Part shown: piece by piece, positions 25,067 to 34,667 of the stretch
Layout of the letters: each line of letters begins with the position of its first letter
How positions within the stretch are numbered: the stretch's first letter is position 1
Assembly (NCBI GenBank): GCA_910586505.1
Contig: CAJUGV010000003.1
Span: forward strand, 60,252 to 124,251
Direction: 5' to 3'
Length of the DNA: 64,000 nt
From: an uncultured Paraprevotella sp.
Lineage (GTDB): Bacteria; Bacteroidota; Bacteroidia; Bacteroidales; Bacteroidaceae
Made by a program: the position numbers and the translations under genes
Notes under the pieces: generated by a model
The model's input: only the letters and a program-made list of their open reading frames with translations
The model's database searches: none
What the model was told of the DNA's origin: nothing

Positions 25067-26974
25067 ATGGCAGATAGTAAAGAAAAACTCTTCTCTGACT
25101 TCACCGCGCCCACGCGACAAGAATGGATCGACAAGATTAATGTTGACCTCAAAGGTGCGGATTATCAGAAGAAAATGGTCTGGAGAACCAATGAGGGGTT
25201 CAGTGCAGAACCGTTTTACCGGAAAGAAGATCTGGAAGGCCTGAACCTGACCGACGCACTTCCCGGTGTGTTCCCCTACCTGAGAGGAAACAAGAAAGAC
25301 AACAACCGCTGGTACGTACGGCAGAACATCCGTGTGACCGACCCGAAAGAAGCCAATGCGAAAGCTCTTGACCTGCTCAACAAGGGCGTTACTTCGTTAG
25401 GTTTCAAAATCCCGGCCAAAGAACTGAGCGACGAATTCATCGCCACCCTGCTCGAAGGCATCAAGGCAGACGCCGTGGAGCTGAACTTCAGCACCTGTCA
25501 GGGCCATACCGTGGAACTGGCCACTCTCCTGACGGCTTATTACAAAACACAGGGCTACGACCCCTCCGCACTCACGGGCAGCATTGATTTCGACCCGATG
25601 CAGAAAATGCTGGCCAAAGGCAAAGACACTACCGCACTGATGGGCAAACTGGCCGAACTGGTGAGCATCCTTGCCCCGTTCCCGAAGATGCGCTGCATCA
25701 CCGTGAACGCAGACACTCTCTGCAACTCCGGCGCTTACATCTATCAGGAACTGGGATATGCCCTGGCATGGGGTAACGAATACCTGAACCAGATGACGGA
25801 AGCCGGCATCCCGGCTGCTCTGGCCGCCAAGAAGATTAAATTCAACTTCGGCATCAGCGGTGTCTATTTCATGGAAATCGCCAAGTTCCGCGCCGCACGC
25901 ATGATATGGGCGAACATCGTAAAACAATACAACCCTTCATGCCCGCGCGAGGATTGCCCCCACACCGGCGAGAACAAATTCTGCAACTGTGCCTGCAAGA
26001 TGTATGTCAACGCTACTACATCCACTTATAATATGACGGTGTTCGACAGTTATGTGAACATGCTGCGCACACAGACCGAAGCCATGAGCGCCGCGTTGGC
26101 CAACGTAGACTCCATCGTTGTCACCCCGTTCGACGCGCCTTATGAGACCCCGACCGAATTTGCCGAACGCATTGCGCGCAACCAACAGTTGCTGCTGCAG
26201 GAAGAAAGCCACTTCGACAAAATTGTAGACGCAGCCGGCGGTTCTTATTTCATCGAGACGCTGACACACTCGCTGGCGGAAGAAGCATGGAAACTCTTCC
26301 TGGCCGTTGAAGAAGAAGGCGGATTCCTGGCCGCAGCAAAGGCCGGAAGCATTCAGAAAGCCGTGAACGCCACCAATGCCAAACGCCATGCCGATGCCGG
26401 CAAGCGCAAGGAATTTGTACTCGGCACGAACCAGTTCCCCAACTTCATCGAAAAGAGCGAGGGAAAATCTCCGCTGGCCGCCGCATGTTGCTGCCACGGG
26501 CACGGTGATACTTGCGAAAAACCGTTTGACAAACTGGAGACAAGCCGTCTGGCCGCAGATTTCGAGGCGCTGCGCCTGCAAACGGAGCAAGCCGAAAAAC
26601 AGCCCAAAGCATTCATGCTGACCATCGGCAACCTCGCCATGCGTCAGGCACGCGCCCAGTTCAGTTGCAATTTCCTGGCCTGTGCAGGCTACCAAGTAAT
26701 AGACAATCTCGGATTCCCGACAGTGGAAGAAGGCGTAGAAGCCGCCATAAAGGCCGAAGCAGACATCGTGGTGCTCTGCTCCAGCGATGACGAATATGCA
26801 GAATATGCCGTACCGGCCTTCAAGGCGCTCGCCGGCCGTGCCATGTTTGTAGTGGCAGGCGCTCCGGCCTGCATGGAGGAACTGAAAGCCGCCGGCATAG
26901 AGAATTTCATCCATGTCCGTGTAGACCAACTCCAGACATTGAAAGAGTATAACGCAAAATTGGGAATCAAATGA
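25067..26974 (+). CDS. mutA: Methylmalonyl-CoA mutase small subunit
   Basis: 635 residues from MADSKEKLFSDF; the frame is open upstream but crosses the promoter. It pairs with MutB in the reversible succinyl-CoA / methylmalonyl-CoA rearrangement. It resembles MutB in fold, but its C-terminal B12-like domain has IGNLAMRQARAQFS in place of DxHxxG, so it does not bind cobalamin, as in other heterodimeric mutases. Two Cys/His-rich stretches are notable: Cys292, 297, 306, 308, 310, and Cys474-476, His477, His479, Cys483. The stop overlaps the mutB start by 4 bp. Confidence 0.94.
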   Translation: MADSKEKLFSDFTAPTRQEWIDKINVDLKGADYQKKMVWRTNEGFSAEPFYRKEDLEGLNLTDALPGVFPYLRGNKKDNNRWYVRQNIRVTDPKEANAKALDLLNKGVTSLGFKIPAKELSDEFIATLLEGIKADAVELNFSTCQGHTVELATLLTAYYKTQGYDPSALTGSIDFDPMQKMLAKGKDTTALMGKLAELVSILAPFPKMRCITVNADTLCNSGAYIYQELGYALAWGNEYLNQMTEAGIPAALAAKKIKFNFGISGVYFMEIAKFRAARMIWANIVKQYNPSCPREDCPHTGENKFCNCACKMYVNATTSTYNMTVFDSYVNMLRTQTEAMSAALANVDSIVVTPFDAPYETPTEFAERIARNQQLLLQEESHFDKIVDAAGGSYFIETLTHSLAEEAWKLFLAVEEEGGFLAAAKAGSIQKAVNATNAKRHADAGKRKEFVLGTNQFPNFIEKSEGKSPLAAACCCHGHGDTCEKPFDKLETSRLAADFEALRLQTEQAEKQPKAFMLTIGNLAMRQARAQFSCNFLACAGYQVIDNLGFPTVEEGVEAAIKAEADIVVLCSSDDEYAEYAVPAFKALAGRAMFVVAGAPACMEELKAAGIENFIHVRVDQLQTLKEYNAKLGIK

Positions 26975-29136
26975 GACAGAATTTTAAAGATATAAATATA
27001 TTCTCCGGTTTCGGCCGACAGAACGGTCAGGACTGGCAAAAAGAAAACGGTATCACCGCCAACTGGAAAACCCCCGAACAGATAGACATCCAGCCGGTAT
27101 ACACCCAGGAAGACCTGGAAGGAATGGAACATCTGGACTTTGCAGCCGGCCTCCCTCCGTTCCTGCGCGGTCCTTACAGTATGATGTACCCGTTCCGCCC
27201 GTGGACCATCCGCCAATATGCAGGCTTCTCCACCGCAGAAGAGAGTAACGCATTCTACCGCCGCAATCTGGCAAGCGGACAGAAAGGATTGTCCGTGGCA
27301 TTCGACCTTCCTACGCACCGCGGTTACGACCCTGACAACGAGCGTGTGGTGGGCGACGTAGGTAAAGCAGGCGTATCTATCTGCTCGCTCGAAAACATGA
27401 AGGTGCTCTTCGAAGGTATTCCTTTGAACAAAATGTCCGTTTCCATGACCATGAACGGCGCCGTGCTCCCCATCCTGGCTTTCTATATCAATGCCGGACT
27501 GGAACAAGGTGCCCAGCTGGAAGAAATGGCCGGTACGATACAGAACGACATCCTGAAGGAATTCATGGTGCGTAACACATACATCTATCCGCCCGCCTTC
27601 TCCATGAAGATCATCGCCGATATCTTTGAGTTTACCTCACAGAAGATGCCGAAATTCAATTCCATCTCCATCTCCGGCTACCACATGCAGGAAGCCGGTG
27701 CCACGGCTGACATCGAGCTGGCCTACACACTGGCCGACGGTATCGACTACATCCGCGCAGGAGTGAACGCCGGTATCGACATCGACGCCTTTGCTCCCCG
27801 CCTGTCTTTCTTCTGGGCCATCGGCATGAATCATTTCATGGAGATTGCCAAGATGCGTGCGGCACGCCTGCTGTGGGCCAAGATCGTGAAGAGTTTCGGT
27901 GCCAAGAACCCGAAATCAATGGCACTGCGCACCCACTCGCAGACATCGGGATGGTCGCTTACGGAACAAGACCCGTTCAACAACGTGGGCCGTACATGTA
28001 TCGAGGCCATGGCAGCCGTACTGGGACACACACAGTCGCTGCACACCAACTCGCTGGACGAGGCCATCGCCCTGCCCACCGACTTCTCGGCCCGTATCGC
28101 GCGTAATACACAGATTTATATCCAGAACGAAACGCAAGTGTGCAAGCACATCGACCCATGGGCCGGTTCTTACTATGTGGAGACACTGACCAACGAACTC
28201 GTGCACAAGGCCTGGGAGCACATTCAGGAGATCGAAAAGCTGGGCGGTATGGCCAAAGCTATCGAGACCGGACTGCCTAAGATGCGTATCGAAGAGGCCG
28301 CCGCACGCACGCAGGCCCGCATCGACTCGGGCGCCCAGACCATCGTAGGTGTGAACAAATATCGTCTGGACCATGAAGATCCCATTGATATCCTCGAAGT
28401 GGACAACACTGCCGTGCGTCTGCAACAGGAGGACAACCTGAAAGACCTGAAGGCCGGACGTAACGAGGAAGAGGTGAAAAAGGCTTTGGAAGCCATCACC
28501 GAATGCGTGCGCGAATTCAACGAAGGCAAGAAGAGCGAACACAACCTGCTCGACCTGGCCGTAAAGGCTGCCGGAGTGCGCGCTACCCTGGGAGAAATTT
28601 CAGACGCCTGCGAAACAATCGTGGGACGTTATAAAGCAGTAATCAGAACTATTTCGCAAGTGTATTCATCAGAGAGTAAAGCAGACAACGACTTCGCCAC
28701 GGCTTGCGAGCTGACGGAAGAATTCGCCAAACAGGAAGGACGCCGCCCGCGCATCATGATTGCCAAGATGGGACAGGACGGACACGACCGCGGCGCCAAA
28801 GTATGCGCCACGGGATATGCCGACTGCGGTTTCGACGTCGACATGGGACCGTTGTTCCAGACACCGGCAGAAGCAGCCCGTCAGGCTGTGGAAAACGACG
28901 TCAACATCATGGGAGTAAGTTCACTGGCCGCCGGTCACAAGACACTCATCCCGCAAGTGATAGACGAACTGAAGAAACTGGGCCGCGAGGACATCATGGT
29001 CATTGCCGGCGGTGTGATTCCCGCACAGGACTACGACTTCCTCTACAAGGCAGGCGTAGCAGCTATCTTCGGTCCCGGTACGTCGGTTGCCAAAGCAGCC
29101 TGCGAGATGATGAAAATCATTCTGGACAAAGAATAA
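26971..29136 (+). CDS. mutB: Methylmalonyl-CoA mutase large (catalytic) subunit
   Basis: 721 residues. Adenosylcobalamin-dependent radical enzyme that makes (R)-methylmalonyl-CoA from succinyl-CoA in propionate-forming fermentation. The N-terminal TIM barrel has the substrate-binding region PFLRGPYSMMYPFRPWTIRQ (about 63-82). The C-terminal cobalamin domain has Asp603-x-His605-x2-Gly608 (MGQDGHDRG) with the lower axial histidine. GGVIPAQDYDFL follows. Coupled to mutA through ATGA and ended by a terminator. Confidence 0.96.
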   Translation: MRQNFKDINIFSGFGRQNGQDWQKENGITANWKTPEQIDIQPVYTQEDLEGMEHLDFAAGLPPFLRGPYSMMYPFRPWTIRQYAGFSTAEESNAFYRRNLASGQKGLSVAFDLPTHRGYDPDNERVVGDVGKAGVSICSLENMKVLFEGIPLNKMSVSMTMNGAVLPILAFYINAGLEQGAQLEEMAGTIQNDILKEFMVRNTYIYPPAFSMKIIADIFEFTSQKMPKFNSISISGYHMQEAGATADIELAYTLADGIDYIRAGVNAGIDIDAFAPRLSFFWAIGMNHFMEIAKMRAARLLWAKIVKSFGAKNPKSMALRTHSQTSGWSLTEQDPFNNVGRTCIEAMAAVLGHTQSLHTNSLDEAIALPTDFSARIARNTQIYIQNETQVCKHIDPWAGSYYVETLTNELVHKAWEHIQEIEKLGGMAKAIETGLPKMRIEEAAARTQARIDSGAQTIVGVNKYRLDHEDPIDILEVDNTAVRLQQEDNLKDLKAGRNEEEVKKALEAITECVREFNEGKKSEHNLLDLAVKAAGVRATLGEISDACETIVGRYKAVIRTISQVYSSESKADNDFATACELTEEFAKQEGRRPRIMIAKMGQDGHDRGAKVCATGYADCGFDVDMGPLFQTPAEAARQAVENDVNIMGVSSLAAGHKTLIPQVIDELKKLGREDIMVIAGGVIPAQDYDFLYKAGVAAIFGPGTSVAKAACEMMKIILDKE

Positions 29137-29161
29137 GAAAAGGTATTCTTTTCTAACCCTC

Positions 29162-29198
29162 ACGGCCATTCCCGCTCTCATGCGAGAATGGCCGTTTT
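29162..29198 (+). terminator. Terminator of mutAB
   Basis: ACGGCCATTC (29162-29171) and GAATGGCCGT (29186-29195), then TTT. Confidence 0.85.
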
Positions 29199-29333
29199 CA
29201 TACGCCCGTTCCGCCGCCAACTGACAAAATGTCAAAAAACAGACGTCAGCATGTCCTGAAAAAACGGGCAGTCAGCAAAAGAAACCGCGCAGAACCGGCA
29301 TATTTATACATTCTGACTGCATTATTCAACCGA

Positions 29334-29443
29334 TATTCTGCATATATACAGATTTTCATGCGGAGTAAAATATATTTTGATACGCCTTGCATGACGAAAT
29401 CATGCGCAGAAAAAAACAGTGTATTCCGCATGACAGTAAAAAA
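29334..29443 (+). repeat. Intergenic 22-bp-period repeat array, locus 3
   Basis: Five units start at 29334, 29356, 29378, 29400 and 29422, all 22 bp apart. The opening bases are TATTCTGCAT, TCATGCGGAG, TGATACGCCT, TCATGCGCAG and TATTCCGCAT. It lies in a 635-bp gap between convergent mutB and antiporter genes. Confidence 0.8.
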
Positions 29444-29771
29444 CAAACTTCGTAACGCCTCTAAAAAAGATACAAAAGAAAAAATCGCCCTCCGGAAGCC
29501 CGCCTTTTTTCTCTATCTCCGGCCCTCGGGAGCATGAACGCGAAATCACAAAATGAAAGGCAACCGTCAAAAAAACGCACCCGCTCCGGCGTACATTCCG
29601 GCATACGTGCTTCACTCTATTTTCTTTTTGACCACCAAACGGCCGTCTTCCCGTCATTCTGCAAAAAGAGAACGGCGCGAGAATCCGATATATCCCTCCG
29701 CCACGGCTCAGGCCCGGCTATAAGCCCGTCTCCCGCACTGCCAACCGACAAAATATAAGCAAACACCTCCG
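29444..29771. other. Intergenic stretch without recognised features
   Basis: No gene, clear terminator or further in-register repeat unit found. Short open frames here have no recognisable protein character. Confidence 0.5.
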
Positions 29772-31232
29772 TTATTCCCACATCCGGCTTTCATGGGTGA
29801 TGAGCAACAGACGGTCGCCAAGTTGCAGTTCCAACGCGCCATGAGGCACTATGTAACGGTTGTTGCGCTTAATCATCATCACCAGCACACCGGGCGGAAA
29901 AGAGAGGTCGCGGATATGTCTGCCGCGCTGCAACACATCTTCCGTGCACTTCACCTCATAGAGCATACCTCCGACTTCTTCCGGCAGCTCGATTCCGAAA
30001 TTGTCTCCCCGATCCGGCACGTCCTCCGTCAGTTCTAGCCTGCGGGCCACCCACGACAAGGACATACCCTGGAAAAGCAAGGAGAGCAGCGTGACGAAAA
30101 ACACGATGTTGAAAATCTGTCCCGCACCGTCTACCTGTGCCATCACAGGATAAGTGGCAAAGATGATAGGGGCCGCTCCCCTGATCCCCACCCACGAGAC
30201 AAAAAGTTTGGAACGCCACGTGATTTTCCGCCCGAAAGGCAGCAGACACAGCCACACACTGAGCGGACGGGCCACGAATGTCATAAAAGCGCTGACACAC
30301 ACTGCCGTCAGCATAACCGGAAGCATCTCGTGAGGATTGACCAGAAGCCCCAGCATGAGAAACATCACGATCTGAAGCAGCCAGGTCATGCCATCGAGAA
30401 AAGTCCCCGTTTCCTTCTTCTTGAAGAGCCGGCTGTTGCCGATGACCACTCCCGCAATGTAGACGGCAAGATAGCCGTTGCCTTTCAGCAGATAAACGGC
30501 ACAATATATGATGAAGATGAAACACAGCACCATAATGGAATACAGCTCGGTATTCTTCAATCCCACATGATTGATAATCCACACGGACAGGCGCCCCAGC
30601 ATATATCCTCCCCCTATCCCGACCGCGAACTGCAAGAGGAACGACCATAGCATCTCCCAGCCCGACACTCCTCCCGACTGCAATAGCTGTATCAGGATCA
30701 CCGTGAGCAGATAGGCCATGGGGTCGTTGCTTCCGCTCTCAAGTTCCAGCATGGGTTTGAGGTTGTGCTTCAGGCTGATGTGCTGCGAGCGGAGGATGTT
30801 GAAAACCGATGCCGAATCTGTAGATGACATGGTGGCAGCCAGCAACAGCGAACCGACGAAAGTAAAACCAAGCCCCGAACGAAGTTGCCAGCCGGATACC
30901 AGAAATACAAAAAGACCGCAGAACAAGGTGGTCAGGAACACACCGGCAGTGGCCAGCACGATACCCGGCTTCAGCACCGGACGGATCTCGCTCATTCTCG
31001 TATCCATTCCCCCGGTAAAAAGAATAATACAAAGCGCAACCATACCTATATGTTGCGCCACCGACACATCGTCGAACTGTATGCCCAGCCCGTCCGTTCC
31101 GAACAGCATGCCGGCCAGAAGAAACATAAGCAAGGTCGGTATGCCGAAACGATAACCGGTCTTACTGATCAATATGCTGCAAAAAACAAGAAAGGCGGAC
31201 ACAAGAATCCCCATCTCTACGGAAATATTCAT
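29772..31232 (-). CDS. CPA1-type K+(Na+)/H+ antiporter with TrkA-C domain
   Basis: 486 residues: about twelve membrane helices (1-390) and a cytoplasmic RCK_C domain (about 410-486, ending GDRLLLITHE). The helix with ATMSSTDSASVF and the following LESGSNDPMAYLL are ion-site signatures of the NhaP2/CvrA branch, and VGIRGAAPIIFATYP follows. It probably exchanges cytoplasmic K+ or Na+ for protons at the inner membrane. Transcribed from its own TAACTTTG promoter. Confidence 0.9.
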   Translation of the reverse strand: MNISVEMGILVSAFLVFCSILISKTGYRFGIPTLLMFLLAGMLFGTDGLGIQFDDVSVAQHIGMVALCIILFTGGMDTRMSEIRPVLKPGIVLATAGVFLTTLFCGLFVFLVSGWQLRSGLGFTFVGSLLLAATMSSTDSASVFNILRSQHISLKHNLKPMLELESGSNDPMAYLLTVILIQLLQSGGVSGWEMLWSFLLQFAVGIGGGYMLGRLSVWIINHVGLKNTELYSIMVLCFIFIIYCAVYLLKGNGYLAVYIAGVVIGNSRLFKKKETGTFLDGMTWLLQIVMFLMLGLLVNPHEMLPVMLTAVCVSAFMTFVARPLSVWLCLLPFGRKITWRSKLFVSWVGIRGAAPIIFATYPVMAQVDGAGQIFNIVFFVTLLSLLFQGMSLSWVARRLELTEDVPDRGDNFGIELPEEVGGMLYEVKCTEDVLQRGRHIRDLSFPPGVLVMMIKRNNRYIVPHGALELQLGDRLLLITHESRMWE

Positions 31233-31257
31233 AGTCAGGAATTTTTATTACTACCCG

Positions 31258-31265
31258 CAAAGTTA
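31258..31265 (-). promoter_or_regulatory. -7 element for the antiporter gene
   Basis: TAACTTTG on the minus strand, 25 bp upstream of the start codon. Confidence 0.7.
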
Positions 31266-31639
31266 AAGAAAAAAGAGAAACAGGAAAAAACATCGTCTTA
31301 ATAAACCTTTATTACACAGCAGAAACTATATGTTTCCGCCCCTATCCCCTTAGCACGGCCCTATCGGAAACAGACGGCACGCATGCCGCTTCCTCTGCTT
31401 CGCCACTCCCGTCACTTTCAAAAAAAGCCGACGTGCCAGCCGCCCGTTGCCGCACCGGCTGCCGGACCGATACCTACCGTACATATTTTGTCGCTCCACA
31501 AACGTATCGGACATCTGCAAGAACCGTTTGCCCGCCTGCCTGCCATTCCGGATTGAGCCCCCTCCCGAAAGCGGCCTCTTTCCGCCCGAAACGTTCATCC
31601 GGATCAAAGCCATTGAAACCGGACATCGGCACCCCCTAA
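31266..31639. other. Intergenic stretch without recognised genes
   Basis: 374 bases, GC-rich in the middle. I see no convincing coding region, RNA gene or in-register repeat. Confidence 0.5.
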
Positions 31640-31665
31640 AAAAAGGAGCCTCACAGCTCCTTTTT
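31640..31665 (-). terminator. Terminator of the SusC/SusD operon
   Basis: AAAAAGGAGC (31640-31649) and GCTCCTTTTT (31656-31665), 6-base loop, with a T run on either strand; it lies 21 bp after the TlpA-like gene stop. Confidence 0.85.
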
Positions 31666-31685
31666 CATTCATGTTACAATATCCG

Positions 31686-33059
31686 CTACAATCCGGCCTG
31701 ACGGTCCAGATAGGCTCGCACATCCGGAGAAGACGGACGCAGCATGTTGGCATTTACGACCTTTCCTTCCGGATCGAGCAGGATGAAATGAGGTATTCCG
31801 TCGGCCTTATAGGCGGTCTGGAAACGGCTTCCCTTTCCCAGGAACAACTGTATTCCCGTCATGGACTGCTCTTTCACCACCTTGGCCCAATCGGCTTTTC
31901 GTGCATCGGTAGCCAGACTCACGAACACAATGTTGCGGCCCTTGTACTCCTCTTCCAGTTTACGGAGAAAAGGTATCTCCCGCCGACAGGGAGCGCACCA
32001 CGTGGCCCACAGGTCGATATACACGTACTTGCCTTTGAAGTCGGCCACATGCCAGTCTTTTCCATCCATATCCCACGCACGGAAATCCGGTGAAGGATTC
32101 CCCGGACGTGTAAGGTCCCAGGCGTCGTACTTCTCCTTAAACTGCATCCTCAACACGGAATCGGTTACAAACGTAGCATGCAGGTTCATCAGCTCCTCTA
32201 TACTGGCGATGCCGTACTGTTCCACCTGCTCTATAGCCAGTACGTTAAGCAATGTCTGCCTCACCTTATCGTTGTCGATATGATCTGCGATGTAATTCAT
32301 CATACACACTGTCCGGTCATAGGGCGTTTTCATATCCTCTTTCCTGCATCCGAAGATTCTCGCCGCCTCTTTCATATACTCGCGATACTCCCTCAAACCT
32401 ACCAATTCTTCCTTAGGTACGGCATTCCCGCGAATCACATCGTAGTAATCCTCGCCCGGCACATAGGCAGAGTCCTGCGCCACAAAAGGATGCCCCACGG
32501 CATACATCAGTTTGGAAGATGCGTAGGCATAGTGTATGCGCCCCTTTTCTATCTCCACGAAACGGGGACTGATCCCCTCCAGCTTCCATGCCTTGAGGGT
32601 ACGCAGCATCGTAGCCTCCTTTTTGTCTACAAAATCCGTGAACTCGCCAAAGGGCAACGCCATCTTCTCCTCCGGAAACTCAAGCAAAGACACCTGATTC
32701 AGATAGTTGAATATCTTTTCTTTTCCTCCTGCGACCTCATACTTCACAGTCTCCTTGAAATTGTTTCCGTCGAACGTGACATGAATCCGGTCTCCGTCTT
32801 CCAGAAAAATATGCTTAAACTCCATGCCATAGAACAAACGGGCATGCACAGCCTCCAGGTGGGTGAACACATGACTTCCGTGCCCCTTATCGTCAAGTGG
32901 TATCTCCACGATGGTGGTCTGATAAACCACTGCCACTGTAGACGATGTCCGGTCGGACACATCCACATCCAGTCTGATATCGGCACGGACATATCCCGAA
33001 CCGAACACACAAAGCGCCAAGGCAAGCAAAGCCGACCTTAGCCACACTCCATTTCTCAT
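31686..33059 (-). CDS. TlpA-like thioredoxin-fold disulfide reductase
   Basis: 457 residues with a signal peptide (about 1-26, YVRA|DI). The long N-terminal part (about 27-315) is of the kind found in Bacteroidetes TlpA proteins and has no assigned function. The C-terminal thioredoxin domain (about 325-457) contains WATWCAPCRRE with redox cysteines Cys355 and Cys358 and the cis-Pro segment GIPHFILLD. It probably reduces disulfides in the periplasm. Last gene of the five-gene SusC/SusD transcript, 18 bp after the PKD-like gene. Confidence 0.87.
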   Translation of the reverse strand: MRNGVWLRSALLALALCVFGSGYVRADIRLDVDVSDRTSSTVAVVYQTTIVEIPLDDKGHGSHVFTHLEAVHARLFYGMEFKHIFLEDGDRIHVTFDGNNFKETVKYEVAGGKEKIFNYLNQVSLLEFPEEKMALPFGEFTDFVDKKEATMLRTLKAWKLEGISPRFVEIEKGRIHYAYASSKLMYAVGHPFVAQDSAYVPGEDYYDVIRGNAVPKEELVGLREYREYMKEAARIFGCRKEDMKTPYDRTVCMMNYIADHIDNDKVRQTLLNVLAIEQVEQYGIASIEELMNLHATFVTDSVLRMQFKEKYDAWDLTRPGNPSPDFRAWDMDGKDWHVADFKGKYVYIDLWATWCAPCRREIPFLRKLEEEYKGRNIVFVSLATDARKADWAKVVKEQSMTGIQLFLGKGSRFQTAYKADGIPHFILLDPEGKVVNANMLRPSSPDVRAYLDRQAGL

Positions 33060-33077
33060 CTCATTATCATTTTAGAT

Positions 33078-34652
33078 TTATTGCCTGTAAATTATATTCT
33101 CCCTGTATATCACGTCCACTATGTCGGCAAATCCGCCATACATCTCCACCGGTTCGGCATCACGGAAGTTGCCCTCGCTTGAAAAACCGTCATAAATACG
33201 CAGCGTGCTTTCGCCCGTCGCACTGTTCTTACTGCCTACGATCAGATCGTAAGAACGGTTTTCAGGATCCTCCTGTTTCCACAGATAAAACTTCAGGCAA
33301 CTGATTTCCTCACCTTCGGGCAGCTCGAACTGCAATTCGGCCACCGGCGTGGAATTGGAGAAATTCACTCTGTAGACCTTGCGCCCCACGGCATAATACA
33401 TAAATGTCTTCAACGAACTGAAAGCAAAATGTCCGGCCGATACGATGTCCGTACAGGAAGACAGATCCACATAGTACGCTTTCTCATAGGCATGGCCGCG
33501 CTTGGCTTCGGCAAACGAATACAATTCGCCGAGAATGATTCCATAAAGGAAGCGCTGGCTGCCCTTGCCGAGAATGGCATACGTCATGCCGTTGTCATCC
33601 TGATTGCGGTCATAGCGGGTGTTCCGCATACAGATGAAATCCATACGTTCTCTTCTCGCCGGCCAGGTGAAAAGCTCATCGTTCACCACCGGAAATCCGT
33701 CGCCGGCCAAGTCCTCCATCGGTATGTCGCGTGTGTTGTCCATCCCTAAAGTGGAAAACTCGGAAGCGCACAAAACAAAACGGCGGTTGGTCTTGTCCCA
33801 CATCATAAAGGCGGGAAGAATGTGAGTGGCCTTGGCGTTGTATCCCACTTCCGGCTCCACGTAAAAGGCATTGGCACGGACGGAACCGAACAGACCGTCT
33901 TTCATCATCGTATTGCAGTAGTATACCCTACCGCCATTATCCACAAAGATTTTGCCCGGCCAGTGTGATGCCAGTGCACGGACGGTGCCCTCATAAATGC
34001 CGTTACCGAACTCGTTGCCGATCATATAAGAGTCGTTCCACTGGAATTCGCTGGACGACAAACGTGTTGTCCCACTTCCCGTCACCAGATAGAAGGGTTC
34101 CTGCATGTCCGGATCGCACTCCAGCTGGTAAGGCGTATGCCACCTTTCCAGTTCCGTGCCTTTCAGCAGATCATAATACACATTGTCCGTCTTCTTGATA
34201 TGCGATACCATGTCCAGCCGCACACGTCCGTTGTCCGAACACAAAACCAGCCACCCCAGCGAAGTAGGCGTATTCACCTCCAGATCGGCCGTGGCCTGAT
34301 AGTAGAGCTCCGTGGCTTTTTCCCTTACGTTCAGCACCAGCCGGTAGCTTCCTTGCTGCAAGCCGAGTATCACCGACAGGTTCAGCTCCGTGGAAAGCAG
34401 GACCGGCTCACGCATGCCCGTCCGGTCATAGGCCTTCCATTCGTATGTGTAGGCATCCGCGTCAAACTCACGGGCGCTCACTTCCGGTCTTACGGCAAAT
34501 ATGTCACGGGCAATGGCCGAATAGGAACTGCCGATGGTGACATGCAGATCATTCAAGTCTCTGTAATCGTAATTTCCTTTGTCATCGGCACAGCCTTGCC
34601 ACAGAAACGGCAGCAGTATGCACAACAGACTGATACAGCTTATTCTTTTCAT
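33078..34652 (-). CDS. PKD-like family surface lipoprotein
   Basis: 524 residues, lipobox LWQGC with the lipidated Cys21, then ADDKGNYDYRDLN. The region to about 130 has an Ig/PKD-like beta pattern (YTYEWKAYD, LVLNVREK). The rest resembles a beta-propeller, with TSLGWLVLC and repeated aromatic strands. This matches the PKD-like lipoproteins encoded beside SusC/SusD and DUF4843 in Bacteroides. It is likely part of the outer-membrane uptake complex, facing outward. Confidence 0.8.
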   Translation of the reverse strand: MKRISCISLLCILLPFLWQGCADDKGNYDYRDLNDLHVTIGSSYSAIARDIFAVRPEVSAREFDADAYTYEWKAYDRTGMREPVLLSTELNLSVILGLQQGSYRLVLNVREKATELYYQATADLEVNTPTSLGWLVLCSDNGRVRLDMVSHIKKTDNVYYDLLKGTELERWHTPYQLECDPDMQEPFYLVTGSGTTRLSSSEFQWNDSYMIGNEFGNGIYEGTVRALASHWPGKIFVDNGGRVYYCNTMMKDGLFGSVRANAFYVEPEVGYNAKATHILPAFMMWDKTNRRFVLCASEFSTLGMDNTRDIPMEDLAGDGFPVVNDELFTWPARRERMDFICMRNTRYDRNQDDNGMTYAILGKGSQRFLYGIILGELYSFAEAKRGHAYEKAYYVDLSSCTDIVSAGHFAFSSLKTFMYYAVGRKVYRVNFSNSTPVAELQFELPEGEEISCLKFYLWKQEDPENRSYDLIVGSKNSATGESTLRIYDGFSSEGNFRDAEPVEMYGGFADIVDVIYRENIIYRQ

Positions 34653-34667
34653 CTTTTTCCATTCTAA

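Noticed and set aside
31381..31402. GCATGCCGCT as a further 22-bp unit
   Set aside because: Neighbouring positions at 22-bp steps do not match the core, and the surroundings are GC-rich.
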